Shown one piece after another: positions 43,613-51,898 of a stretch of 64,000 nucleotides of DNA (positions within the stretch are counted from its first letter, which is position 1; each line of letters opens with the position of its first letter). Below the pieces are notes generated by a model that did no database searches, had not been told where the DNA came from, and was given only the letters and a program-made list of their open reading frames with translations. The DNA is from Mesorhizobium sp. Root102 (GTDB lineage Bacteria; Pseudomonadota; Alphaproteobacteria; Rhizobiales; Rhizobiaceae), in NCBI RefSeq assembly GCF_001425625.1, contig NZ_LMCP01000045.1, positions 131,263-195,262 of the forward strand. Reading direction: 5' to 3'. Both the position numbers and the translations under genes were made by a program.

Positions 43613-43647
43613 CCTCCTCGGGCCCAGCCTGGGGAGGAGGCGGTTTT
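43613..43647 (+). terminator. Rho-independent terminator after ndvB
   Basis: CCTCCTC (43613-43619) pairs with GAGGAGG (43634-43640), and a short TTTT tail is at 43644-43647. It begins 21 bases after the ndvB stop. This suggests that ndvB and ndvA are transcribed separately. Confidence 0.65.
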
Positions 43648-44108
43648 CGAGCTCACGACAAGATGAAGTGCGGCATGTCGGCCCGTGTCGGCATCGGCCC
43701 GAGCGAGGGGGCATTCGGCTGAGAAACCAATAAAATCAAAAGCTTGATGCGTGTCGCAGGCGGCGTTCCCGGCGGCGAAACTCGGCGCCCCGTATTCCTG
43801 GGCGTCGGCAAGATCGCTTAAATTTGACCTATACTGTGCAAAAGGCGATTTCGGCTTTAGTCATCCGCCCGACATCGTTACTGATTAAAATTGCGGCAGC
43901 ACGTCCCAACTGCCATGATTTCGCCGCATGCCTGACATTTTACCTGTCTTCTCAAACCGTTAGGTGATCACGGCAGATTTCGGAACGTCGCCATCTTTTG
44001 TTCGCTCTCAAGGAACTGAAGGGGTACACGGCCATTGTTTTGCGACGTATCAACCGGTACGAGTCAAATGATGCAGTGCACAATAAACAGCGTGGCGGAG
44101 TAACTGGG
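43648..44108. other. Long gene-free region upstream of ndvA
   Basis: About 460 bases lie between the ndvB terminator and the ndvA start. I see no coding sequence of quality. The part around 43815-43870 is AT-richer (TTAAATTTGACC, TATACT) and could hold a promoter, giving a leader of about 250 bases. In-frame codons extend upstream of the chosen ndvA start to 43998, but they lack similarity to other NdvA proteins as I remember them. Confidence 0.5.
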
Positions 44109-45890
44109 GTGACCCTTCTGCAAATCTACTGGCGAGCTCTCGGCTATCTGGCCGCGGACAGGAAACGCGTCGCGTTGATCTGTTCGGCCAACGTGGCTCT
44201 CGCCATCGTAGCGCTTCTCGAGCCGATTATGTTCGGTCGCGTCATCGGTGCGATCTCCGAGCGCGGCTCTGTCTTCACCACGCTGGTCATGTGGGCCGGT
44301 CTCGGCGCCTTCAACATCGTTGCTTTCGTCATGGTGGCGCGCGGCGCTGACCGCTTTGCCCATGCGCGGCGCAGCGAAGTTCTGTGCCAGTCCTTCGAGC
44401 GCGTGATCACCATGCCGCTCGCCTGGCACCACCAGCACGGCACCTCCAATGCGTTGCACACGATGCTGCGCGCCGTCGAAACCCTGTTCAGCCTTTGGCT
44501 TGAATTCATGCGCCAGCATCTGTCTACGGCTGTAGCCCTCGTATTGCTGGTCCCAACCGCGATCAGCATGGACCTGCGCATGTCGCTGGTGCTGCTTGGC
44601 CTCGGACTGCTCTATGTCGGCATCGGTCGAATGGTCATGCGCCGCACCAAGGCGGGCCAGGCCGCGGTCGAGCGTCACTACCACAAGGTGTTCGCGCATG
44701 TGACCGACTCGGTCAGCAACGTTGCGGTGCTGCAGAGCTACAATCGCCTCGGCCTCGAGGCCGATACGCTGCGCCGCTACGTCAAGAACCTGCTCGACGC
44801 GCAGAACCCTGTGCTCGACTGGTGGGCGCTGGCCAATGCCTTGCACCGTCTGTCATCGGCAATCTCGATGCTGATCGTGTTGTCGATCGGCTCCTACCTC
44901 GTGACTCACGGTCAGTTGCGTATCGGCGATGTCATTGCCTTCACGGGTTTTGCCACGATGCTGATCGCCCGCCTCGACCAGATGTCGGCTTTCGCCAACC
45001 AGATTTCCGAGGCGCGCGCCAAGCTTGAGGATTTCTACCAACTCGAGGACTCCGCGGCCGACTCCGCCGAGCCGGATGGCTTGCGCGATCTCGCCAATGT
45101 CACCGGCCATGTCCGCTTCGAGAATGTCGGCTTCGAATTCGCCAATTCGGGTCAGGGCATCGACGACGTGTCGTTCGAAGTCCAGGCCGGTCAGACCGTT
45201 GCCATCGTCGGCCCGACAGGCGCCGGCAAGACCACGCTCATCAACCTGCTGCAGCGTGTCTTCTCGCCGTCCCATGGCCGTATCCTGATCGACGGCGTCG
45301 ACACCCGCACCGTGACACGCAAGTCGCTGCGTCATTCGATCGCCACCGTGTTCCAGGATGCCGGACTGCTCAACCGCTCGATCGAGGACAACATCCGCGT
45401 CGGCCGCGCCGATGCGACCAACGACGAGATCCATGCCGCCGCCGACGCGGCCGCGGCGCGGGACTTCATCCTGTCCAAGAGCAATGGCTACGACACGGTG
45501 GTCGGCGAACGTGGCGGCCAGCTGTCGGGTGGCGAGCGTCAGCGCATCGCCATCGCGCGCGCCGTGCTGAAGGATGCCCCGATCCTGGTCCTCGACGAGG
45601 CGACCAGCGCGCTCGACGTCGAGACCGAGGACCGCGTCAAGGACGCGATCGACGAATTGCGGCGCGACCGCACCACCTTCATCATCGCCCACCGCCTGAC
45701 CACCGTCCGCGACGCCGATCTGGTCGTGTTCATGGACAAGGGCAGGGTGGTCGAAATGGGTGGCTTCGCCGAACTGTCGCTGCGCAACGGCCGCTTCGCC
45801 AGCCTGCTGCGCGCCGGCGGCCTGCTCAACGACGAGGAGGTTCGCCGCCTCAGCCGCACCGTGCAGCAACAGCAGGAAGCGGCTGCCTGA
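44109..45890 (+). CDS. ndvA: Beta-1,2-glucan ABC exporter NdvA (ChvA)
   Basis: NdvA carries cyclic beta-1,2-glucan from cytoplasm to periplasm. The 593-residue half-transporter has a six-helix membrane domain (about 1-310) and an ATPase domain. Walker A is GPTGAGKT, the signature is LSGGERQR, Walker B is ILVLDEATSALD and the switch His is in IIAHRLTTV. GTG 44109 is chosen because it has GGAG at 44097-44100 and gives MTLLQIYWRAL, which aligns with the known N-terminus; an ATG 37 codons upstream would add an unrelated tail. It probably forms a homodimer. Confidence 0.96.
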   Translation: MTLLQIYWRALGYLAADRKRVALICSANVALAIVALLEPIMFGRVIGAISERGSVFTTLVMWAGLGAFNIVAFVMVARGADRFAHARRSEVLCQSFERVITMPLAWHHQHGTSNALHTMLRAVETLFSLWLEFMRQHLSTAVALVLLVPTAISMDLRMSLVLLGLGLLYVGIGRMVMRRTKAGQAAVERHYHKVFAHVTDSVSNVAVLQSYNRLGLEADTLRRYVKNLLDAQNPVLDWWALANALHRLSSAISMLIVLSIGSYLVTHGQLRIGDVIAFTGFATMLIARLDQMSAFANQISEARAKLEDFYQLEDSAADSAEPDGLRDLANVTGHVRFENVGFEFANSGQGIDDVSFEVQAGQTVAIVGPTGAGKTTLINLLQRVFSPSHGRILIDGVDTRTVTRKSLRHSIATVFQDAGLLNRSIEDNIRVGRADATNDEIHAAADAAAARDFILSKSNGYDTVVGERGGQLSGGERQRIAIARAVLKDAPILVLDEATSALDVETEDRVKDAIDELRRDRTTFIIAHRLTTVRDADLVVFMDKGRVVEMGGFAELSLRNGRFASLLRAGGLLNDEEVRRLSRTVQQQQEAAA

Positions 45891-45903
45891 TCAGGGGCGT
45901 CTC

Positions 45904-45931
45904 TGCCTTCTCCCTACAAGGGGCGAAGGCA
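45904..45931 (+). terminator. Terminator-like hairpin after ndvA
   Basis: TGCCTTC (45904-45910) and GAAGGCA (45925-45931) enclose an inner CCC/GGG pair. There is no T-run. It starts 13 bases after the ndvA stop, before ccmC on the same strand. Confidence 0.5.
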
Positions 45932-45992
45932 AGAGACCTGCGACACCACCGCTCGATTGCCCCAAACGCACCGGCGGTCTATGTAGAGCCGC

Positions 45993-46757
45993 ATGAGCGA
46001 CACGACTTCACGCCTGACCGGCTGGATGGATCTTGCCAACCCGACGCGCTTCGTCGGGCTGGCCGACAGGCTCGTGCCGTGGCTGGCGTCCATCGCCGCA
46101 CTCATCCTCGCCGTCGGGCTCTATATGAGCTTTGCCGCGCCTGAGGATTTCCAGCAAGGCATCACCGTCCGCATCATGTACATCCACGTGCCTTTCGCCT
46201 GGCTCGCCATGATGTGCTACACGTTGATGGCAATCTCCGCGCTGGGCACGCTTGTCTGGCGGCATCCCTTGGCCGACGTCGCGCTGAAATCCGCCGCGCC
46301 CATCGGCGCCGTCTTCACCGCGCTGGCGCTGATCACCGGCTCTATCTGGGGCAAGCCGATGTGGGGCACCTGGTGGGTCTGGGATGCACGGCTGACCTCG
46401 GTCTTCGTGCTGTTCCTGATGTATCTCGGCATCATCGCGCTGACCCGCGCGCTTGACGATGCCGGCCGCGCCGCCTGGGCCGCCGCCATCATGACGCTGG
46501 TCGGCTTCATCAACATCCCGATCATCAAATTCTCTGTCGACTGGTGGAACACGCTGCACCAGCCGGCTTCGGTGTTCCGCATGGGCGGCTCGACCATCGA
46601 TTCCAGCCTGCTATGGCCGCTGCTGGTGATGGCGCTCGGCTTCACAATGCTGTTCTTCGCGCTGCACCTGATGGCGATGCGCACCGAAATCCGCCGCCGC
46701 CGCGTCATCGCCATGCGCCGCGTCGCGGCACGGCAGGCGGAGCGGCAGCCGGCTTAG
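45993..46757 (+). CDS. ccmC: Haem exporter protein CcmC (cytochrome c maturation)
   Basis: CcmC hands haem to the chaperone CcmE in the Ccm system I. The 254-residue product has six membrane helices. The haem-binding WWD motif lies in WGKPMWGTWWVWDARL, flanked by the conserved His in YIHVPFAW and NTLHQPAS. No ccmA, ccmB, ccmD or ccmG lies next to it, although these genes are usually clustered. A small ccmD could not fit in the 29 bases to the next gene. Confidence 0.95.
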   Translation: MSDTTSRLTGWMDLANPTRFVGLADRLVPWLASIAALILAVGLYMSFAAPEDFQQGITVRIMYIHVPFAWLAMMCYTLMAISALGTLVWRHPLADVALKSAAPIGAVFTALALITGSIWGKPMWGTWWVWDARLTSVFVLFLMYLGIIALTRALDDAGRAAWAAAIMTLVGFINIPIIKFSVDWWNTLHQPASVFRMGGSTIDSSLLWPLLVMALGFTMLFFALHLMAMRTEIRRRRVIAMRRVAARQAERQPA

Positions 46758-46786
46758 CTCAAAACTCTATTGCCTGCCGAAACTTG

Positions 46787-47848
46787 TCAGGCCATCCGGC
46801 CGCGCGCCGCCACAGGCAGGGTTTCCAGCACCTTGTCGCCGTCGATCAGATTGACCTCGTTGAACAGGTTGGTGACGACGCAGCAATGATCGGGCACGAC
46901 GCGCACGCGCTCTCCGATGCGCAACTTGCCGTCGCCTGAAAGCGTGACGGTGCCGTGCTCCTCGCTCAAGCCCGTCACCCGCGCGCCCGGAACACCAAGC
47001 AACTCCCCGAAATCCGCGAGCCCGAGCGTGTCGCTGGACAGCGCCTTGCTACCGGCATCGAGGATGGCGCGCGCCGGCGTCGGGTGGCTGACCACCGTCG
47101 ACAGCACCGTCAGTGCGCAGTCGTCGAGAGTGCCGACGCCTTTGGCGACCTGATAGCGGTCGAGATAGATGTAGGTGCCGGGGCGATACTCCGTGACAAC
47201 AGATGCCTCGCTCGAGCGCCACATATCCGGCGTGCCGCCGCTGGAGATGCGTTCGCAGGCAAGCCCGGACGCGGCCAGCGCCTGCTTGGCGCTGGCGAGC
47301 CAGGCTTCGGCCTCGGCGGCGCGGCCGGCGGCCGGGTAGGTCATCAGCCCGCCAAAGGCGAGGCCACCGGCTTTGTCGATCTTTCTTGCCAGCGCAACCG
47401 CTTCGTCAGCCGTCTGCACGCCGCAGCGGCCCATGCCGGTGTCGCATTCGACCAGCACTGGCAGACGATGGCCGGCATCGGTGAAGGTGGCGGCCAGCCC
47501 TTCGAGCGTCTCCCTGCTGTCAGCTGTAACCGACAGCGTCACACGGCGGTGCAGCGCCAGAAGCCGCTCCAGCTTGGCGCGCCCAAGGATGTTGTAGGGA
47601 AGGAAAATGTCGGTCAGCCCGGCGTCGGCCATCACCTCGGCCTCGCCGATCTTCTGGCAGGTGATGCCGACGGCGCCGGCCGCGACCTGCTTCTTCGCCC
47701 AGTAGGGCAGTTTGTGCGTCTTGATATGCGGCCGCAGCTTCAGCCCGTTCTTGTCGGCATGGGCCTGGGCGCGGGCAATGTTGGCTTCGGCGCGCGCGGC
47801 GTCGATCAGGATCGATGGCGTATCGAGGTCATGGACGGTCGGCATCAT
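46787..47848 (-). CDS. D-threonine aldolase / D-serine dehydratase-like PLP enzyme
   Basis: A 353-residue fold-type III PLP enzyme. The Schiff-base Lys is in LRPHIKTHK (about residue 44), and the metal site is His-x-Cys in VVPDHCCVV near 323. Such enzymes cleave D-threonine to glycine and acetaldehyde or dehydrate D-serine or related 3-hydroxy-D-amino acids. ATG 47848 and ATG 47845 are both possible. It is convergent with ccmC and divergent from the lyxose isomerase gene. Confidence 0.88.
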   Translation of the reverse strand: MMPTVHDLDTPSILIDAARAEANIARAQAHADKNGLKLRPHIKTHKLPYWAKKQVAAGAVGITCQKIGEAEVMADAGLTDIFLPYNILGRAKLERLLALHRRVTLSVTADSRETLEGLAATFTDAGHRLPVLVECDTGMGRCGVQTADEAVALARKIDKAGGLAFGGLMTYPAAGRAAEAEAWLASAKQALAASGLACERISSGGTPDMWRSSEASVVTEYRPGTYIYLDRYQVAKGVGTLDDCALTVLSTVVSHPTPARAILDAGSKALSSDTLGLADFGELLGVPGARVTGLSEEHGTVTLSGDGKLRIGERVRVVPDHCCVVTNLFNEVNLIDGDKVLETLPVAARGRMA

Positions 47849-47985
47849 CTGTCACTCTGTGGAAATCCGCAGGGGTTATGGCGCTGAAAGAGGGTGATGT
47901 CACGCGGCCAGCGGAGCGGATCTGTTGTCGCAAGGCCGGGCGGAGCGGCAAGACGGATCGACACCGTATCGACGTTCAGCTATGC

Positions 47986-48002
47986 GATTTGCCAGACAAA
48001 TC
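47986..48002. promoter_or_regulatory. Inverted repeat before the lyxose isomerase-like gene
   Basis: GATTTG and CAAATC, perfect 6-base arms around CCAGA, end 20 bases before the ATG. It could be an operator in the promoter or leader; no regulator gene is adjacent. Confidence 0.35.
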
Positions 48003-48022
48003 CATATGAAGGGATCATGATC

Positions 48023-48709
48023 ATGAAACGCTCCGCAATCAACGACATCATCCGCGAAGCCGACGCTTTCATCCGCTCGTTCGGCTACATCATGCCGCCC
48101 TTCGCCTACTGGTCGCCCGAGGAAGCGAAGGCGCGCCAGGCCGACTCCGCGGCCGTGTTTACCTCCCGGCTCGGCTGGGACATCACCGATTACGGCCAGG
48201 AGAAATTCAAGGATCTCGGCCTGTTCCTGTTCACCGTTCGCAACGGCCGCTACGAGGACATGAAGAAGGGCATGGGCATGCTCTATGCCGAGAAGATCAT
48301 GATCTCGCGCAAGGACCAGCTGTCGCCGATGCACCGTCACAACATCAAGGCCGAGGACATCATCAACCGCGGTGGCGGCAAGCTGGTGCTGGAACTGTTC
48401 ATGCACGATCGCGACGGCGGCATCGATCCCAAGGCCGAGGTGTCGGTGCCGGTCGACGGAACCATCCACAGGCTGCCGGCGGGCGGGCTGTTGAAACTCG
48501 ACCCGGGCCAGAGCGTCACGCTTTTGCCCGGCGTCTGGCACGCCTTCTGGGCCGAGGGCAAGGATGTGCTGATCGGCGAGGTGTCGACCGTCAATGACGA
48601 TCTCACCGACAATGTCTTTCGCGAACCGATCGGCCGCTTCTCCAACATCGACGAGGATGTCGCCCCCGTGCACCTGCTGGTGTCCGACTACGAGAAATGG
48701 CTGGGCTGA
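48023..48709 (+). CDS. D-lyxose isomerase-like cupin
   Basis: A 228-residue protein of the D-lyxose isomerase family, whose members interconvert D-lyxose and D-xylulose (or mannose and fructose). The metal-binding cupin residues are seen in SPMHRHNIKAEDIINRGG and in GVWHAFWAE. ATG 48023 is placed 9 bases after an AAGGG; an ATG two codons earlier is too close to it. It stands alone, without a sugar operon, so its natural substrate is open. Confidence 0.88.
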   Translation: MKRSAINDIIREADAFIRSFGYIMPPFAYWSPEEAKARQADSAAVFTSRLGWDITDYGQEKFKDLGLFLFTVRNGRYEDMKKGMGMLYAEKIMISRKDQLSPMHRHNIKAEDIINRGGGKLVLELFMHDRDGGIDPKAEVSVPVDGTIHRLPAGGLLKLDPGQSVTLLPGVWHAFWAEGKDVLIGEVSTVNDDLTDNVFREPIGRFSNIDEDVAPVHLLVSDYEKWLG

Positions 48710-48744
48710 GGGCTACGCGGGCGCGGGAATCGCGCGGGCAACTA

Positions 48745-48848
48745 ATGCATGTCGCCCAAAAGTGGCTCCGGTTTTGGGAGAACGACATGCATAAAGACAA
48801 AGACCTAAAGCGCGTCCTCTGAATCCGTTCAAAAGCGACGCGCTTTAG
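48745..48848. repeat. Composite intergenic repeat with two inverted repeats (contains AAAAGTG/CGGTTTT copy 3)
   Basis: The first unit has perfect arms ATGCATGTCG (48745-48754) and CGACATGCAT (48783-48792) around CCCAAAA...TTTTGGG (48755-48778). The second has perfect 12-base arms CTAAAGCGCGTC (48805-48816) and GACGCGCTTTAG (48837-48848). It resembles the rhizobial mosaic elements (RIME-like). The right arm supplies the stop codon of the gene at 48845-49471. Confidence 0.8.
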
Positions 48849-49471
48849 GATGTCGGACTGTCTCCGTTTTGCCAGCCGGCTAGCTCTGGCAGGTCGTCTA
48901 GCCAACTTTTCTCCGTCATCAAGGCATCGCCGGCCTGCGGGGCGGCTTCGGCGGCGTTTTGAATGAGCCAGTCCACCCATTTCCGATAGGCAACCGGGTC
49001 CAACCGGGGCGGCAGCACCTTGGCCTTGGCCAGCATGCGTTTGCGGAAACTAACTTGCCTGCGGAGCTTGGTCGTCGTGAATTTGATTGCCTTGCCTTTA
49101 TATTCGACCGTCCAGCGCTCATCCCCATGGCTGGTGAGCCCGTCGATGGCGAAATCGACATCAACCGGCCTATCCCGCCAGGGAAGCTCGATGGCATTCT
49201 TCCTCAGATCGAGTGCCCATCGCCTGTAGTTGGCCCCGGCACGCTGGGGCGGCAACACACCAGCCTGTTCAAGTATCTTCCGGCGGAAGGTAGGCTGCTT
49301 CTTGAGCTGGCCTGTCGTCAGCTCGACGCGATGCCCGCGGAATTCGACGTGCCATCGGATCCGCCCGTTGCCGAAATACTTCACCAGCCTGTCGATAAAG
49401 AATTCGTCGTCGGTAAGCATCACGCAACCCTGCTTGATCCTTTCGAGAATGTACTGGCTATCGGTGGGCAT
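48845..49471 (-). CDS. Unknown protein with a tandem internal duplication
   Basis: I do not recognise the family with certainty. The 208-residue basic protein contains two copies of a domain of about 60 residues. Compare WHVEFRGHRVELTTGQLKK, then FRRKILEQAGVLPP and YRRWALDL, with WTVEYKGKAIKFTTTKLRR, then FRKRMLAKAKVLPP and YRKWVDWL. From memory the pattern resembles small domains attached to phage or plasmid primases, so a link to mobile DNA is possible but unproven. Its TAA stop lies inside the arm of an intergenic repeat, so the element may have replaced the original 3' end. Confidence 0.7.
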   Translation of the reverse strand: MPTDSQYILERIKQGCVMLTDDEFFIDRLVKYFGNGRIRWHVEFRGHRVELTTGQLKKQPTFRRKILEQAGVLPPQRAGANYRRWALDLRKNAIELPWRDRPVDVDFAIDGLTSHGDERWTVEYKGKAIKFTTTKLRRQVSFRKRMLAKAKVLPPRLDPVAYRKWVDWLIQNAAEAAPQAGDALMTEKSWLDDLPELAGWQNGDSPTS

Positions 49472-49795
49472 TGCGCGGCCTCGTGCAGGAACCTTTGACG
49501 AAGCTTAGCCAGTGGCACCCACAGGCGGCCAACAATCGCTTTCGCTCCGGGAATCTCGCCTGCCTCAATCAGCCCAAAGTGATGCGCGGGTTGCCATTGA
49601 TATGCAAGGCGGTAGCACGCGCACCCAGGTGATGCCGGGAGCCAGGTTGGCGATGGGCGGCCCAGGGGCCGGAGCCGGAGCGTTTTGCATCGTCATCCAC
49701 CAAAGCTCATCCGAAAACCTTCTAAGCAAGGAGGCTACCCGCTAGGTTCACGGCCAACGTGTTGGTAAGGTTCTGCCGTTATCATTGGTCCCCAC
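49472..49795. other. Gene-free stretch between two unknown genes
   Basis: I find no convincing gene in these 324 bases. A short open frame ending at 49745 is rich in Gly and Ala and could be the decayed end of an older gene. No terminator with a T-run is visible. Confidence 0.5.
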
Positions 49796-50320
49796 ATGGA
49801 TGTCAAAACGCCCCCTATCCCTGCTGTCGATAACGCGGGCTGGCCCGGTGCTCTCACGGCCGCAAACGCATGGCGTGGACACTGTCTCAACATATTTGCT
49901 CGAAGCGAAGCAGCCGTTAGCGAGACGCTTTTGGTGCTGGCGAGTGTATCGGATCGGGGCACCGTCGTGAAACTGCCTCATCTGGTCGGCCAGCGATTTG
50001 AGGAGTTGGCAACTTTGATCGGACCCACCGGAGCTTTCGCTTCGGAAGGCAAGTCATCCGCAGCAGCATTGTCGGCCTTTCGTGCCCATGAGAGCCTGCG
50101 TACGTCGTTGTGCCACGGTGTCGGCAAAATTGCACTTGACCAACAAGGGGGTTGGTTGCTCGTGTTAAGGACACTTGCGTTCCGATCAAAGCAGCCGCAA
50201 CGCACAGTCCTGGTTATCGAAGAGAACGAAGCCGAAGGATTGGTCAAATCACTCCAAGCCGCTGGGCATCGACTCCGTTCAGAATTAGGAAACTTACGGC
50301 AAAAGTTAGGGTCGACCTGA
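49796..50320 (+). CDS. Unknown protein next to the tRNA gene
   Basis: A 174-residue soluble protein without recognised domains. The central part is mixed (SDRGTVVKLPHLVGQRFEEL), and a basic helix at the end (LVKSLQAAGHRLRSELGN) may form a short coiled coil. Its codon use is less GC-rich at third positions than in its neighbours, which together with the adjacent tRNA could indicate acquired DNA. No clear ribosome site precedes the ATG. Confidence 0.55.
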   Translation: MDVKTPPIPAVDNAGWPGALTAANAWRGHCLNIFARSEAAVSETLLVLASVSDRGTVVKLPHLVGQRFEELATLIGPTGAFASEGKSSAAALSAFRAHESLRTSLCHGVGKIALDQQGGWLLVLRTLAFRSKQPQRTVLVIEENEAEGLVKSLQAAGHRLRSELGNLRQKLGST

Positions 50321-50331
50321 GAAATGAGATT

Positions 50332-50405
50332 TGGCTGGGGAACCTGGATTCGAACCAGGACTAACGGAGTCAGAGTCCGTGGGTCTACCGTTAACCTATT
50401 CCCCA
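50332..50405 (-). tRNA. tRNA-Gln (CUG anticodon)
   Basis: The reverse strand folds into a full cloverleaf. The acceptor is TGGGGAA paired with TTCCCCA. The D arm GGTT...GACC is present. The anticodon stem ACGGA/TCCGT carries loop CTCTGAC, anticodon CTG. The T arm is CCTGG-TTCGAAT-CCAGG. The discriminator is G and CCA is encoded, giving 74 bases. Confidence 0.97.
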
Positions 50406-50579
50406 GCAGGCGCGGTCATGAACCGTGCGGGCCGAGCGGGCAAGCCGCTGTGAGCGCTGCCTTGTAGCCGCCAGCGGAAAATAGTCAAGCCTGCCCGGCA
50501 GTTCAATTGCAACCTTTTGTCTGCCGGGTTCAGGCGTCACGTTTCAAACGCTGCGCAGCGCCTCGAGGCCAATCTCACC

Positions 50580-51512
50580 TCAACCCTCCGTTCGGCTGAA
50601 CTGCGAGCGTTCGAAGAACAGCACCACCCCCAGGCCCAGAATCAGCGGGATGATGAGGTAGAACAGCCTGAACACCAGCAGCGCCGCCAGCACGCCGACC
50701 GGGTCCATGTCCGAAAGGCCGGCCAGGAACACGACCTCGAACACGCCGAGCCCGCCCGGCGCGTGCGAGATCTGCGCGATCGAAAAAGAGACGAGGAAGA
50801 CGCCGAGCACGACGAAATAGCCGGGATTGTGAGCTTCTGGCAGGGCAAAGAAGATGATCGCGGCAGCCGCCAGCAGTTCGATCGGGCCAATCAGCAATTG
50901 CCGTGCGACGATCGGCAGCGCCGGATAGTGCAGCTGAAAGCCGGCGATCTTCAGTGGGCGCAGATGCAGCCAGCTGCCGAATATGTAAGCGGCGACGAGC
51001 AGCAGCATGGCGATGCCGGCCGCCGCCGACAGGCCATGATGCGCAATTCCCGAAAAGCGGTCGATGATCTCAGGCTCGAACACCAGCACGAGGCCGGAGG
51101 CGAGAATCGTCGACAGCACGAAGGTGATCCAGCAGACAGCCACCAGCACTCCAACATCCTGGCCGGTCAGGCCCCTGGTGCCATAGGCGCGGTATCGGAT
51201 TACGGCGCCGGAAAACACCGAACCGCCGATGTTGTGCGACAGCGCATAGGTGGTGAAGGAGCAGAGCGTGACGAACAACCACGACACTTTCTTGCCGATG
51301 TGCAGGAGCGCGATGTGGTCGTAGCCGGCGAGCGAGGCATAGGCGATGACCGAACTCACGGCCGCGAGAATCCAGCCGCGGGCAGGGATAGCAGTGATGC
51401 CGTCCCAGACATCGTCGAGCGAAATGCCGCGCAGTTCGTGCCAGAGCAGCAGCAGCGAGAAGATCACCGCCGCTATGCCGACGACCGGCCAGAAATAGCG
51501 TCTCCAGTTCAT
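50580..51512 (-). CDS. Lysylphosphatidylglycerol synthase TM-region/flippase-like membrane protein (UPF0104)
   Basis: A 310-residue protein with about eight membrane helices. The conserved segments SHNIGGSVFSGAVIRYRAYG and ISHAPGGLGVFEVVFL are typical of the MprF flippase-domain family. It lacks the cytosolic aminoacyl-transferase domain of full MprF, so it probably moves or shields a lipid without making lysyl-PG. Confidence 0.88.
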   Translation of the reverse strand: MNWRRYFWPVVGIAAVIFSLLLLWHELRGISLDDVWDGITAIPARGWILAAVSSVIAYASLAGYDHIALLHIGKKVSWLFVTLCSFTTYALSHNIGGSVFSGAVIRYRAYGTRGLTGQDVGVLVAVCWITFVLSTILASGLVLVFEPEIIDRFSGIAHHGLSAAAGIAMLLLVAAYIFGSWLHLRPLKIAGFQLHYPALPIVARQLLIGPIELLAAAAIIFFALPEAHNPGYFVVLGVFLVSFSIAQISHAPGGLGVFEVVFLAGLSDMDPVGVLAALLVFRLFYLIIPLILGLGVVLFFERSQFSRTEG

Positions 51513-51898
51513 TGCCTGATTGCCATGCGTTGCGGATCCGCTTCCTTTTCTGTTGGTGATGGGAGGAGGCCGGCTACCGCCGGCTACTCCCGCCCATTTC
51601 AGAAATGCCTCATTGAAGCCGGCTATTCAACCGCGAAGGTTTTTCGCGGTGGCAACCGGCAGGCTTTGTCCGTGCTGCAAGCGGCCGAGAGGACTCAGGA
51701 AGGTGTTGCGCCTACCAATCCAGGCTTGCGGATACATTACGCAATGCTGCCGGAACGGCGGTTCGCGCGGCCAGCCGGCAAAATTCGGCACGCGGCTCTT
51801 GGTGATCGGGCGCGGCACTGTTAGTCTGGCGGCAACTTAAAACACTGAAGCGCCTGCTGCGTCCATCATCGGTTCGCGCGGCGCCGGAAGGAACGACA
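51513..51898. other. Gene-free divergent region with two hairpins upstream of ppx/gppA
   Basis: A hairpin with GGGAG...CTCCC and an inner GCCGGC/GCCGGC stem lies at 51561-51591. A second, ACCGCGAA/TTCGCGGT, lies at 51630-51650. Neither is followed by a T-run. The segment must also hold promoters for the two divergent genes. I see no coding sequence. Confidence 0.55.

Noticed and set aside
43998..44108. Upstream extension of ndvA from an ATG at 43998
   Set aside because: The added 37 residues do not fit the known protein start, and the GGAG at 44097-44100 serves the GTG at 44109.
49512..49745. Short Gly/Ala-rich open frame before the unknown gene
   Set aside because: There is no start signal and no similarity; at most it is the decayed end of a gene.
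48710..50332. Integrated island with attachment sites at tRNA-Gln
   Set aside because: I found no integrase and no second copy of the tRNA 3' end on the left side, so no attachment sites can be claimed.
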